64,000 nt of DNA from Novosphingobium sediminicola. GTDB lineage: Bacteria; Pseudomonadota; Alphaproteobacteria; Sphingomonadales; Sphingomonadaceae. The notes under the pieces are model-generated. The model searched no databases and was not told where the DNA came from. It was given only the letters and a program-made list of their open reading frames with translations. This document shows positions 1 through 9,075 of the stretch, one piece after another; within the stretch, counting starts at the first letter, position 1, and each line of letters starts with the position of its first letter. Made by a program: the position numbers and the translations under genes. The stretch covers positions 157,763 through 221,762 of the forward strand of contig NZ_JACIDX010000004.1 in NCBI RefSeq assembly GCF_014196525.1, in the 5' to 3' direction.

Positions 1-629
1 CGGCATGATCCGCAGCGGTCGCGGCCCTGCTTGTCCGGCTCAAAGGCCAGCGTGGTGTAAATCGCGCCGAGGAACAGCCATGAGCCATGTTCGCGGCTGA
101 CCACATTGGTGTGCTTGCCCTGCCATCCCAGCCCTGCGGCGGCGGCAAGGGGCTTTTCCATCACCGGGGCGGTGTCGACAAAGACCTTGACCCCGATCTC
201 GCCCAATCCCGCCTTGGCCGCCGCATCGACCAGCCAGCGGGCCAGCGCCTTGAGCGCCTTTTTGACCACATCGTGATAATCGGTCCCCTGCGAATAGACC
301 GAAATCCGCGCCCTGTCGCCCACCTCGGCCAACGCCAGCGGATCATGGGCGGGGGCATAACTCATGCCCAGCGCAATCACGCTTTGCGCCTCGGGCCACA
401 GGCCTTGCGGGGATCGGCGGTGGTGCAGCCGGTCCGCCATCCAGCCCATCTGACCATAAGACCCGGCCTCCAGCCATTGTTCGAGGCGGGCCGCGCGCGC
501 CTCATCCTCCTGCGCCGCCGCCACGCCAAACGCGGCAAAGCCCAGACGCGCCGCTTCTTCGCCCAAGGCTTTTTGCAGAGAGGGGATGGCATTGTTAAGC
601 AAGGGAAGGCTAGATCCTGTTACGGGCAT
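1..629 (-). CDS. queG: Epoxyqueuosine reductase QueG, 3' part missing
   Basis: Reads leftward from an ATG at 629 and runs off the window edge after about 209 codons. It resembles the N-terminal catalytic half of QueG, the cobalamin- and Fe-S-dependent enzyme that makes queuosine from epoxyqueuosine in tRNA. Recognisable stretches are the [12 protein letters not shown] and [11 protein letters not shown] blocks, the WLFLGAIYT segment, and the first cysteines of the ferredoxin-type cluster (RCGSC) right at the edge. The start lies only 26 bp from the GTG of the divergent ABC transporter gene, so the two promoters must overlap coding sequence or each other. The rest of the 4Fe-4S domain is outside the window. 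Confidence 0.88.
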   Translation of the reverse strand, partial: MPVTGSSLPLLNNAIPSLQKALGEEAARLGFAAFGVAAAQEDEARAARLEQWLEAGSYGQMGWMADRLHHRRSPQGLWPEAQSVIALGMSYAPAHDPLALAEVGDRARISVYSQGTDYHDVVKKALKALARWLVDAAAKAGLGEIGVKVFVDTAPVMEKPLAAAAGLGWQGKHTNVVSREHGSWLFLGAIYTTLAFEPDKQGRDRCGSC

Positions 630-655
630 GACCCGGAGGCTTAGGGGAACCGCAA

Positions 656-1600
656 GTGCTGAGCAATGATTGGGCCATTGAGGCACGCGGCCTCGTCAAA
701 CGTTTTGACGGGTTCACCGCCGTCGATGGCGTCGATCTGTCCGTCCCGCAAGGGGCGATTTACGGCATCCTTGGCCCCAATGGCGCGGGCAAGACCACGA
801 CTTTGCGGATGCTTCAGGGGATCATCGACCCGGATTCGGGGGTGCGGCGCATTCTGGGAGCCGATCGCCCGCATGATGTGGCCCATCGCATCGGCTATCT
901 GCCTGAAGAGCGCGGACTGTATCCCACGATGAAGACTTATGAGGCGATCGCCTTCATGGGCGCGCTGCGCGGCCTGCCTCTGGCCGAGGGGCGCAGGCGC
1001 GGCAAGGCGATGATGGAGGAGCACGGCCTTTCCTATGCCATCGACCGCCAGATCCGCCAGCTTTCCAAAGGCATGGCGCAGCAGGTGCAGATCCTCGGCA
1101 CGCTGGTCCACAATCCCGATCTGGTGATCTTTGACGAGCCTTTCTCCGGCCTCGACGCGCTCAATCAGGGCAAGCTGGAAAAGATGATCCGCGCGCTGGC
1201 GGCGGGCGGGACCACGGTGATTTTCTCCACCCATGTCATCGCCCATGCCGAAAGACTGTGTGACGAAGTGGCGATCATCGCCGGGGGCCGGGTGCCCTTT
1301 GCCGGGCCGGTGGATGTGGCGCGCGATCGCATCCCGGCGCAGGTCCGCCTTGAAACCCGCCACGCCGATGGACCATGGCGCGCCGCTCTGCCGCCCGATG
1401 CGCGTCATGAAGGCGCCCTGTGGTCCTTCCCCCTGCCCGACACCGGGGTCGAGCCTTTGCTGCGCGCGCTGATCGAGGGCGAGGCGGGCATTCTCTCGCT
1501 CTCCATCGAGCGCGCGGGCCTGCATGACGCCTTCGTCGCCATTGCCGGCGAGGCCGCCGCCCGCGCCCTTGGCCAACCCACGCAGGAGGAGGCGGCATGA
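656..1600 (+). CDS. ABC transporter ATP-binding protein (NatA/YhaQ-like)
   Basis: A 314-residue ATPase subunit of an ABC-2 type exporter. Walker A GPNGAGKT is at residues 40-47, an unusual Q-loop region ([10 protein letters not shown]) at 81-90, the signature LSKGM at 136-140, Walker B LVIFDEP at 156-162, and the H-loop histidine near 193. The region after about residue 220 fits the C-terminal extension common in NatA/YhaQ-type ATPases. The start is a GTG at 656; no upstream in-frame ATG is better placed. The stop overlaps the permease start as ATGA (1597-1600), so the two are translationally coupled. Substrate is unknown; sodium or drug export is only a family-level guess. Confidence 0.9.
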   Translation: MLSNDWAIEARGLVKRFDGFTAVDGVDLSVPQGAIYGILGPNGAGKTTTLRMLQGIIDPDSGVRRILGADRPHDVAHRIGYLPEERGLYPTMKTYEAIAFMGALRGLPLAEGRRRGKAMMEEHGLSYAIDRQIRQLSKGMAQQVQILGTLVHNPDLVIFDEPFSGLDALNQGKLEKMIRALAAGGTTVIFSTHVIAHAERLCDEVAIIAGGRVPFAGPVDVARDRIPAQVRLETRHADGPWRAALPPDARHEGALWSFPLPDTGVEPLLRALIEGEAGILSLSIERAGLHDAFVAIAGEAAARALGQPTQEEAA

Positions 1601-2838
1601 TCCACAAAGGCCGCCTTTCCACGCTGGCGGGCGCGATGGTCGTCGCCCGGCGTGATTTCGTCGCTATCCTGTGGAGCCGCAGCTTCATCTTCTTCCTGCT
1701 CGGGCCTTTGTTTCCGCTATTCGTGGGCGCGATGGCGGGCAGCATCGGCGCCCATGTCGAAAATGCCGTCGATACGCCACAAATCGGCCTGATGATGGCG
1801 GGCGATGATATCGACGCCATGCTGACCGCGCGCCACGCGCTCGAACCGGCGCTGCGCGATGATCTGCCCGATCTGGTGGTGGTGGCGCGGCTGCATCCGG
1901 GCGAAAAAGCCGATCCGCGCGGAGCGCTGGCGGATAAAAGCATCAATGGCGGCAATCTCTCGGCCATCATCTCCGGCACGGCCAGGGCGCCGGTGCTGAC
2001 CGGCACGCCGGGGCGTCTGGCCGCATGGCAGGGGCCGGTGGCGCTGATCGCGGCGCGGGCCACGGGCCATGGGCCGGATGTGCTGCCCGATGTCGCGCTG
2101 GCCCCCACGGCCACCTCGACCGCCGCGCAGGCGCATAATCGCGTGCTGACCGCGCAAGGTGGGCAGACCTTGCTGTTCCTGCTCACCATGCTGCTGGCGG
2201 GCATGGTGCTGTCCAATCTGATGGAGGAAAAGGGCAATAAGGTCATCGAGATACTCGCCGCAGCCATCCCGATGGAATCGGTGTTCTTCGGCAAGCTCTT
2301 CGCCATGCTGGCAATCAGCTTTGTCGGGATCGGGGTCTGGGCGGTGTCGGGGGCGGCGCTTTCGATGCTGGGCTGGGTGCATATTCCCGAACTGGTGACG
2401 CCTGCTCTTGGCTGGCCTTTGTTCATCGCGCTGGGGGTGGCCTATTTCGCCATGGCCTATCTGGTGCTGGGCTCGATCTTTCTGGCGATCGGCTCGATGG
2501 CCAATTCGGTGCGCGAGATCCAGACGCTGAACATGCCCGTGACGATGGGCCAGTTGATGGTGTTCTTCTTCGCCTCCTATGCGATGGCGCGCCCCGGATC
2601 AGGGATCGAGATCGCCGCCATGGTGGTGCCCTTCTCCTCGCCCTTTGCCATGCTGGCGCGCGCGGCGATGCAGGAAGGGCTGTGGCCGCATCTGGCCGCG
2701 CTGGGCTGGCAGGCGCTGTGGGTGGCGATCTTTGTGCGCGGCGGCGCGGCGCTGTTCCGCAAACGGGTGATGAAAAGCGGGCCGCAGGGGACGGGACAAA
2801 AACGGGGGCTGATCGCGGCGCTGATGGGCAAAAAGTGA
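1597..2838 (+). CDS. ABC-2 type transporter permease
   Basis: A 413-residue membrane subunit that pairs with the preceding ATPase. One N-terminal membrane segment lies at about residues 25-48, followed by a polar domain of about 140 residues. Further membrane segments then run from about residue 190 to the C-terminus, including the VIEILAAAIP and GKLFAMLAI region typical of ABC-2 permeases such as NatB/YhaP. The ATGA overlap with the ATPase fixes the start. The protein ends in a basic tail (KKRGLIAALMGKK type). A long imperfect hairpin follows the stop, and the next gene (msrB) has its own start region, so the operon probably ends here. Confidence 0.88.
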   Translation: MIHKGRLSTLAGAMVVARRDFVAILWSRSFIFFLLGPLFPLFVGAMAGSIGAHVENAVDTPQIGLMMAGDDIDAMLTARHALEPALRDDLPDLVVVARLHPGEKADPRGALADKSINGGNLSAIISGTARAPVLTGTPGRLAAWQGPVALIAARATGHGPDVLPDVALAPTATSTAAQAHNRVLTAQGGQTLLFLLTMLLAGMVLSNLMEEKGNKVIEILAAAIPMESVFFGKLFAMLAISFVGIGVWAVSGAALSMLGWVHIPELVTPALGWPLFIALGVAYFAMAYLVLGSIFLAIGSMANSVREIQTLNMPVTMGQLMVFFFASYAMARPGSGIEIAAMVVPFSSPFAMLARAAMQEGLWPHLAALGWQALWVAIFVRGGAALFRKRVMKSGPQGTGQKRGLIAALMGKK

Positions 2839-2849
2839 TAGCGGCACCG

Positions 2850-2916
2850 CCCCTCTTCCCCGGCCCTGACACCCTACGGCATACACTTTATGGGTGGCAG
2901 GGCCGGGGGAGAGGGC
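2850..2916. repeat. Long imperfect hairpin downstream of the ABC permease
   Basis: The left arm at about 2851-2868 (CCCTCTTCCCCGGCCCTG) pairs with 2898-2915 with one wobble. After one mismatch, CACCC (2870-2874) pairs with GGGTG (2892-2896). The loop is about 17 nt. There is no T-run on either strand, so it is either a non-canonical terminator or a palindromic repeat. It lies between the permease stop and the msrB start. Confidence 0.6.
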
Positions 2917-3016
2917 CGGTACCGCAGGAAAATCGCGGAGGGGATTTTCCACCCAACAAGGCAACTTGAAACTTTTCCCCTTTGCGCCACGTATAGGGGG
3001 AAAAGGGAGAAGTCTT

Positions 3017-3478
3017 ATGCGCCCCACCCGCCGCCAATTGATGATCGGCCTTTCCGCCGCCGCCCTGTTCCCGGCGCGCGCTTGGGCCGCTTTCCCGCTG
3101 ACCCTGCCCGATGCCGAATGGCGCAAACGGCTGACGCCCCAGCAATATAATGTGCTGCGCGGCAAGCAGACCGAATACCCCTTCACCTCGCCTTTGCTCA
3201 AAGAGCATCGCAAGGGCACCTTCGTCTGCGCGGCGGACAATCACCCGCTTTTCGCCTCTTTCACCAAATTCGATTCGGGCACAGGCTGGCCCAGCTTCTG
3301 GCGGCCGCTCGACGGCGCGGTGGGCACCAGCACCGATCACGAACTGGGCTATGCCCGCACCGAGGTCCATTGCGCGCAATGCGGGGGCCATCTGGGCCAT
3401 GTGTTCGACGATGGGCCGCGCCCCACCGGGCTGCGCTACTGCATGAACGGGGCGGCGATGAAATTCACGCCCGCCTAG
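3017..3478 (+). CDS. msrB: Peptide-methionine (R)-S-oxide reductase MsrB, exported
   Basis: A 153-residue MsrB that repairs methionine-R-sulfoxide. I start it at the ATG at 3017, which gives a twin-arginine-like leader (MRPTRRQLMIGLSAAALF then an alanine-rich cleavage region) and predicts a periplasmic protein. The catalytic cysteine is in RYCMN near the C-terminus, and the family blocks GTGWPSFW and HLGHVFDDGP are present. Two features are odd. The first zinc CxxC pair is degenerate (CAAD) while the second (CAQC) is intact. The position of the usual resolving cysteine (DSGCGW in E. coli) is Thr (DSGTGW). The in-frame open frame extends upstream to 2894 but that part covers the hairpin and looks non-coding. 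Confidence 0.9.
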   Translation: MRPTRRQLMIGLSAAALFPARAWAAFPLTLPDAEWRKRLTPQQYNVLRGKQTEYPFTSPLLKEHRKGTFVCAADNHPLFASFTKFDSGTGWPSFWRPLDGAVGTSTDHELGYARTEVHCAQCGGHLGHVFDDGPRPTGLRYCMNGAAMKFTPA

Positions 3479-5187
3479 AGAACCCGCCAGATCCGCAGCC
3501 CCTCGCCATCGGCGGCCACGGGCGCCAGCCATGACGGCGCCCGCCCGGCCAGCAGATCCGCCGCCAGCCCATGCGGCGCCTCACGCGCATAGATCTGCGG
3601 CTCGCCCAGATCGGGGCAGAGCGCGACATAGGCGATATGGTTGGCCCGGATGATCGCGCGCGCCTGATCGGGCGGGGCAACAAAGGCGGCGATGGCATCA
3701 TGCATCCCGCGCGCCCCGCGATGATGGCCGGTGGCCAGCACGCTGTCGTGGCTGCCCAGCAGCAGATCGGGTCCGATGTCGAGCGGGGCCAGAATGGTCC
3801 CCTGCGGCAGAGTGTTCAGCGCAGCGGCATGACGCCGCGCCTCGCAGGTCGAAACCCGCTGCGCTGTCGTGGTGGTCGGGCTGGACGCCTTATGCGGCAC
3901 CATGCCCCAAACCGTGATCGGCGCGGATGGCACCATGGCCGCGACAATCCCCAGCACCGCGAGCCTTTGCCCGCGCCGCGCCGCGCTCAGCCATTCTCCC
4001 ACCAGCCAGGCCAGCGGCACCGCCGAAAACGCCCCCGCCACCGCCCCTGCCCGCGTCACCAGCACGGCCACGCCCAGCGCCCCGCCAAGGATCAGCGTAT
4101 ATTCCTGCCACCACACGCGCTCCTCGCCCGCGCTGCGCTGGATCAGCCCAGCGCAAGCGAAAAGGGCGAACAAAGGCGGCACCACGGTCTGCAAGGCCGT
4201 CGCCCAATCTTGCCGCCATACCGGCAGCCCTTCGGCCACCTGTTGATACCATAGCCGCTGAACCAGCGGGTCGAGCATGTTGAAACTGCCCCCCCGGCAT
4301 TGCGGTGCAAGACCGACATAGAGCGCCAAAGCCCCTGCGCCCGTGATGGCAAAGCCCACCAGCGCCGGGCCGCGCCACAGGCGCAAAACCACCGCAGCCC
4401 AGACGAACATGGCCAGATGCACCGGCGCAATCGCATCGCAATGCTGCGCCCAATCGCCCCAGCGCGTGGCCGCGAAACAGGCCAGCGACACAGCCGCCAG
4501 CCCGGTGGCAAAATGCGCCAGCCAATCGCGCGTCTCTCCCCCGCGCAGCCAGCGCCACGCGCCCAGCGCGCCAAACACCGCCGTCAGCGGCAAGCCTTCA
4601 AGGCTGATCGACAGGCCAATGGCCAGCGCCGCCCCCGAAACCCACCCGCCGATTCGCGCATGGCGCGTCATCAGCCCTTGCAGCGCCAGCATCGCGGCGG
4701 CCACCTGCCAGCCATGATGGTCGATCCGCATCGGCCTGATCTGCGTCACCACCGGCACCGACATGGCCAGCGTCAGGCAGGACAACGTCGCCGCCTCCGC
4801 CCCCAGCCTTTCCCACGCCACCCGCGCCACCAGCACCAGCACCATGGCCAGCGTCAGCATCGGTACGATCAGCAAGGCGGCCATTTCCGCCCCCGCCCCG
4901 CCCAGCAGGGGCCGCAAGGCCAGCACAACCATCGCCAGCGGCACATCGACAATCCGCGACCAATGCATCGCCACCCCGCCATGGGCCGGGTCGATCCGGT
5001 GCTGGGTCACGTCAAACCAGCCTTGTCCGCCCAGCCAGTCGCGCAATTCGACCAGCCGCAATGCATCATCGGGATCGGGGAAACGCCCCGCCGCGATTCC
5101 TCCCGCATTGGTCAGCAGCAAAAGCAAAACCACCAGCCCATAGGCCAGCGCCACCCGTTTCAGGAAATCGCGAAAGTCGCCCCTCAT
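3475..5187 (-). CDS. Multi-pass membrane protein, GT-C glycosyltransferase-like
   Basis: A 570-residue integral membrane protein with about 11-13 hydrophobic segments. After the first segment comes an acidic PDPDDALRL motif in the first periplasmic loop and later an RIDHHGWQ block. Both recall the acidic and His motifs of GT-C enzymes such as oligosaccharyltransferases, which use polyprenyl-linked sugars. A soluble C-terminal region of about 150 residues follows. The start at 5187 is chosen because it forms an ATGA overlap with the upstream GtrA gene; an in-frame ATG exists 16 codons earlier. The 3' end overlaps the msrB stop by 4 bp on the opposite strand (convergent). The function is inferred from topology and neighbours only. 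Confidence 0.7.
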   Translation of the reverse strand: MRGDFRDFLKRVALAYGLVVLLLLLTNAGGIAAGRFPDPDDALRLVELRDWLGGQGWFDVTQHRIDPAHGGVAMHWSRIVDVPLAMVVLALRPLLGGAGAEMAALLIVPMLTLAMVLVLVARVAWERLGAEAATLSCLTLAMSVPVVTQIRPMRIDHHGWQVAAAMLALQGLMTRHARIGGWVSGAALAIGLSISLEGLPLTAVFGALGAWRWLRGGETRDWLAHFATGLAAVSLACFAATRWGDWAQHCDAIAPVHLAMFVWAAVVLRLWRGPALVGFAITGAGALALYVGLAPQCRGGSFNMLDPLVQRLWYQQVAEGLPVWRQDWATALQTVVPPLFALFACAGLIQRSAGEERVWWQEYTLILGGALGVAVLVTRAGAVAGAFSAVPLAWLVGEWLSAARRGQRLAVLGIVAAMVPSAPITVWGMVPHKASSPTTTTAQRVSTCEARRHAAALNTLPQGTILAPLDIGPDLLLGSHDSVLATGHHRGARGMHDAIAAFVAPPDQARAIIRANHIAYVALCPDLGEPQIYAREAPHGLAADLLAGRAPSWLAPVAADGEGLRIWRVL

Positions 5188-5594
5188 GCCGCCGCAAGCC
5201 GGGGTTTGAAGATTACCAGCGAGCGCAGCAGCCATGTGGCGATGAAACTGACCCCCACAGCGACAATTTTGGCGAGGCGCGGATCGAAACCGGCCCTTGT
5301 GCCCAGTCCCACAATCCCCACCGTCAGGCCCAGCCCGACCAGCGCCGAGCCCACAAAAAGCAACTTTTGCACCCAGCGCGCTGCGCCATCCGCCACCTCA
5401 AACACCGCCCGCGCGCAGAGCCACCAGTGCAGCCCAACCCCCAGCCCATAGGCCAGCGCCGAGGCCGGAGCCGCCATCACGCCAAGATGCAGCAGCAGCA
5501 TAAAGCTGCCCATATCCGCCCCCAGCGCCACCACGCTGACCCCCAGATAGCGCAGCGCCCGCGCCCCCAAGAGGACAGGAATCAGGTCACGCAT
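5184..5594 (-). CDS. GtrA-family membrane protein (copy 1)
   Basis: A 136-residue protein with four predicted membrane helices and the GtrA-like pattern RYLGVSVVALGADMG, then GVGLHWWLCARAVFE, and a last helix ending ATWLLRSLVIFKP. GtrA proteins are thought to flip polyprenyl-phosphate-linked sugars for surface glycan modification. It lies between an FAD oxidoreductase gene (TGATG overlap, 5592-5596) and a GT-C-like membrane protein gene (ATGA overlap at 5184-5187), so the three are one tightly coupled leftward operon. A second GtrA gene lies at 10418-10804 in a comparable glycan context. Confidence 0.85.
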   Translation of the reverse strand: MRDLIPVLLGARALRYLGVSVVALGADMGSFMLLLHLGVMAAPASALAYGLGVGLHWWLCARAVFEVADGAARWVQKLLFVGSALVGLGLTVGIVGLGTRAGFDPRLAKIVAVGVSFIATWLLRSLVIFKPRLAAA

Positions 5595-7189
5595 CAGGCC
5601 GCACGTTGCCTGTCATCAGCCAGCCTTTGCGGCACATCGCGGACAGAGGCCAGCGCGGCGGCCTGATCGGGCGTCGGGGTGGCGCTGGTCTGCGCTCCTT
5701 CATCGCCCGCCTCGTGATATTCGGCATCCTCATTCACGCGCCAGATGTCATAGATCCGCGCGCGCGCCTTGATATTTTCCACCGTCAGCATCGCGGTCAT
5801 CATCGCATGATCCTGATTGTTGTATCGGTGCATCCCGTTGCGCCCCACCATATGCAGCGTGGGGAAACGCGACTCAAGATCGGCCCGCATCGCGGAGACA
5901 TGGGCGGCATAGGTCTCGTCATAGACCGGATAGGCCTTTTCCTGACGCACTACCGATCCGCCGATCACCTGATCCGCGCGCACAAGGCCCAGAATCTCCA
6001 TCTCACGCGTAGCCAGAGCAATCAGATCCTCATCGCTTTGCGACCACAGACCATCGCCCTCGAAACAGAAATATTCCAGCCCCACGCAGGCCACCCCGCT
6101 ATCGGGCACCATTTCGGGCGACCAGCTGCGGAAATTCTGGATGCGGCCGACCTGAACCTTGGAATCATGGATATAGATCCAATTGTCCGGAAACAGATCG
6201 TCAGACCGGATCTTGAGCGCCACGGTCAGGAAGTCGCGGTATTTCAGCTCCATCGCCTCGGGCAGGGACACTGGCAGGGGATGGATGCGCCCCGCCAGTT
6301 CGCGCATCGGGGCGCTGGAAATGACATGGGCGGCGTGGATCACCGTTTCACCGCCACGATGACCGGCCGACACGCGCCATTGCCCGTCGGCGCCTTGCGA
6401 GAGTTGTTTCAGCGCATGGCCCATCAACACCTGTCCGCGCCCGCTGGCGATCACATGGTCGCGCGCCGCCTCCCACATCATGCCCGGCCCAAGGCGGGGA
6501 TAGCGGAAACTTTCCAGCAGCGTCTTGGTCGCCATCCCGTCATTGGGGCGCTTATTGAGGCCCAAGGAGCGCTTCAGCCCATCGACCACCGCGCCCCACA
6601 GCGAAAGCCCCTTGATCCGCTGAGCGGCCCAATCGGCGCTCATCTCGTCGCAGGGCATGCCCCAGACCTTTTCGGTATAGGTCTTGAAGAAGATCGAGAA
6701 CAGCTTCTGCCCGAACTGGTTGATGGTCCAGTCCTCGAAGGATTTGACACTCTTGCGCGGAAACGCTTTTGCCCGCGCGAAACTGGCCATACAGGCCGCG
6801 CTGCGCCAGATGCCCAGATTGCGCAAAGCCTCAAAGGCGCGCAGCGGATAGGAATAGAATTTGCCCTCGTAATAGATCCGGCTCATGCGCGGGCGCTGGA
6901 TGAAATCATCGGGCAGGATCTCGTTCCACAGATCGACCACCGCCTGAGATTTGGAAAAGAAGCGGTGGCCGCCGATGTCAAAGCGATAGCCTTCATGCTC
7001 GACCGTGCGCGAAATGCCGCCGACATAGCGCTCATCCTTTTCGATGACCGCCACGCGAAACCCCGCCTTGGTGAGCAGATAGGCAGAGGTCAGCCCGGCC
7101 GGACCCGCGCCGATGATCGCCACATCGACCATCGCGGCCCTGCCGCTTTCATCCGCTGTCCTGCCCGCCTGTGGGCCGCCAAAGTCCAT
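5594..7189 (-). CDS. FAD/NAD(P)-binding oxidoreductase, UDP-galactopyranose mutase/protoporphyrinogen oxidase-like
   Basis: A flavoprotein of 531 residues (from 7189) whose N-terminus carries the dinucleotide-binding fold [19 protein letters not shown] and the acidic end of strand 2 ([11 protein letters not shown]). [10 protein letters not shown] block follows, as in amine oxidase/UDP-galactopyranose mutase-like proteins. A frame extends upstream to 7270, but 7189 has GGGGAA about 6 nt upstream; 7132 is another candidate, directly before the Rossmann motif. It is the first gene of the FAD-GtrA-GT operon. The substrate is probably a lipid-linked or nucleotide sugar in glycan synthesis, by context only. 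A 185-bp divergent promoter region separates it from the gene at 7375. Confidence 0.8.
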   Translation of the reverse strand: MDFGGPQAGRTADESGRAAMVDVAIIGAGPAGLTSAYLLTKAGFRVAVIEKDERYVGGISRTVEHEGYRFDIGGHRFFSKSQAVVDLWNEILPDDFIQRPRMSRIYYEGKFYSYPLRAFEALRNLGIWRSAACMASFARAKAFPRKSVKSFEDWTINQFGQKLFSIFFKTYTEKVWGMPCDEMSADWAAQRIKGLSLWGAVVDGLKRSLGLNKRPNDGMATKTLLESFRYPRLGPGMMWEAARDHVIASGRGQVLMGHALKQLSQGADGQWRVSAGHRGGETVIHAAHVISSAPMRELAGRIHPLPVSLPEAMELKYRDFLTVALKIRSDDLFPDNWIYIHDSKVQVGRIQNFRSWSPEMVPDSGVACVGLEYFCFEGDGLWSQSDEDLIALATREMEILGLVRADQVIGGSVVRQEKAYPVYDETYAAHVSAMRADLESRFPTLHMVGRNGMHRYNNQDHAMMTAMLTVENIKARARIYDIWRVNEDAEYHEAGDEGAQTSATPTPDQAAALASVRDVPQRLADDRQRAA

Positions 7190-7374
7190 CTGATTCCCCA
7201 ATTTCCATGCTCTTTCGGGGTGAAGGAAAATGGGAAACAAATCGTTAAGCAGCCTCTTCCAACCACGCAAATATGCCTATTTCCGGCGCGACGACCGACC
7301 GCGCAAGCGACCGCTGGCCATTTGCCGCGCGCTGGGGCAGGATGGAGACGGTTGGGTAATATAGGGCGGGTCGG

Positions 7375-9075
7375 ATGGGGAATGATGCCGCGCCGGGGGG
7401 CCGATGGCTGCCGGCGTTGATGGTGGGGTGGGCGTTGGTGGTGGCGGGCCTGTGGCTGGCCGCGCCGCCCGCGCATCCCGAAATCACCGTGTTCTATCGC
7501 AAGCTGCAGGATCAATGGCTGCTGCTGGCGATGCTCTGGGCATGGGCCGGGGCGGGGCTGGCGGTGTGGCGCGGGCCGATCGCAAAACCTTGGCGGATCG
7601 GCGCGCGCGGGGTCTGGGCGCTGGCGGGGCTGGCCGCGTTGGCGGCGGCGGCGGGGCATTATCTGGTGCTTTCGGGCTATGATCTGAGCCGCGACGAGCA
7701 GATGGTCAGTTTCGACGCCGCGATCTATCGCGCCGGGCGACTGGCATGGCCGGTGCCGGTGGAATGGCGCGGCGATATTCCTGCGCTCAACACCTTGTTC
7801 ATGATGCCGCTGGCGCGCCCTGCAGCATGGGTGTCGACCTATCTGCCGGGCAATGCGATGCTGGAGGCGCTGCTGGGCCCGATCAAGACGCCCTTGTTGA
7901 TGGCGGTCTCGGTGCTGGCGCTCTGGCGCGTGGGGCGGCGGTTGCTGGGGCCGGATCAGGACGCGCTGGCGGTGATGATGGCGCTGTTCCTGCTTTCCGG
8001 TCAGGTGCTGTTTTCGGCTATGAGCCGCTTTGCCATGCCCTCCCATCTGGCCTTCAATCTGGTCTGGCTGTGGTTGTTCCTGCGCGATACGCGGCGCTGC
8101 GATCTGGCGGCGCTGGCGGTGGGCTTTGCGGCCACGGGGCTGCACCAACCGCTGTTTCATCCGATGTTCGTAGCGCCATGGCTGGCGCTCCTGCTATGGG
8201 AAAGGCGCTGGGGGCGGCTTGCGCTGTTTGTCGGGGGCTATCTGGCGGCGGGTCTGTTCTGGCTTTGGTGGCCGCATCTGACGCTCGATGCGGTGCGCGG
8301 GCCGGATTCGGTGCTGGTCGAGGCGGGCAGCGACTATGTCTCGCGCCTGATGGAAACGCTGGCCCAGAACAGCGACAATGGCACGCTGATGGCAGCCAAT
8401 CTGCTGCGCATGGTGGCTTGGACGCATCCCGCGCTCTGGGTGCTGGCAGCGATTGGCACATGGGCGGGGCGGCGCGACGGGCGGGTGCTGGCGCTGCTGG
8501 GCGGGGCGGTGATCGTGGTCGCGGTGATGGGGCTGATCCTGCCCTATCAGGGCCATGGCTTTGGCTATCGCTATCTGCACCCGATGCTGGGCAATGTGGC
8601 GCTGCTGGGCGCGATGGGCTGGCAAAGTCTGGGGATGGCGTGGCGCGACCGGCTGCGCGGGGGGCTGGTGGCGCTTTCGGCGCTGACCCTGCTGGTGCTG
8701 ATCCCGATGCAGGGGTGGTTTGCCCATCGCCTCTATGGCGCCTTTGCCGATGCCAGCGCGAAGATCGACACGGTCCATGCCGATTACGTCATCATCGGCA
8801 ATTATGACGCGCCGCTGGCGCTCGATCTGGGCATCAACCGGCCCGATCTGTCGAACCGCCCGCTGCGGCTGATCGAATATGGTCAGGACGATCTGGAGGA
8901 TATGGCGCCGCGCCTGTGCGCCCATGGCGAGACGGTGGCCCTGCCCGCGCGCAGCTTTTATTTCGGCATCGGCCGCGCGCTCAACATGATGCCCGGCCGC
9001 ACCACCGAGCGCCGCCGCGATTGGCACACGCAGGAATTTTCCGATGCCGGATGCAAGGTGATCAGCCTGCCATAA
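7375..9075 (+). CDS. Membrane protein, ArnT/GT39-like
   Basis: A 566-residue membrane protein with about 11 hydrophobic helices starting near residue 12. The first long loop contains GYDLSRDEQMVSFDAAIY, which resembles the acidic external-loop motif of ArnT/PMT-type lipid-linked sugar transferases. A soluble C-terminal domain of about 110 residues ends the protein (YFGIGRALNMMPGR region). It is transcribed divergently from the FAD-GtrA-GT operon and converges with the GT4 gene, overlapping its 3' end by 14 bp. Together with its neighbours it fits a surface polysaccharide or lipid glycosylation locus. No specific substrate can be read from the sequence. Confidence 0.7.
   Translation: MGNDAAPGGRWLPALMVGWALVVAGLWLAAPPAHPEITVFYRKLQDQWLLLAMLWAWAGAGLAVWRGPIAKPWRIGARGVWALAGLAALAAAAGHYLVLSGYDLSRDEQMVSFDAAIYRAGRLAWPVPVEWRGDIPALNTLFMMPLARPAAWVSTYLPGNAMLEALLGPIKTPLLMAVSVLALWRVGRRLLGPDQDALAVMMALFLLSGQVLFSAMSRFAMPSHLAFNLVWLWLFLRDTRRCDLAALAVGFAATGLHQPLFHPMFVAPWLALLLWERRWGRLALFVGGYLAAGLFWLWWPHLTLDAVRGPDSVLVEAGSDYVSRLMETLAQNSDNGTLMAANLLRMVAWTHPALWVLAAIGTWAGRRDGRVLALLGGAVIVVAVMGLILPYQGHGFGYRYLHPMLGNVALLGAMGWQSLGMAWRDRLRGGLVALSALTLLVLIPMQGWFAHRLYGAFADASAKIDTVHADYVIIGNYDAPLALDLGINRPDLSNRPLRLIEYGQDDLEDMAPRLCAHGETVALPARSFYFGIGRALNMMPGRTTERRRDWHTQEFSDAGCKVISLP

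Noticed and set aside
641..1576. Leftward open frame of 311 codons opposite the ABC ATPase gene
   Set aside because: The forward frame has all ABC motifs; the reverse product has none.
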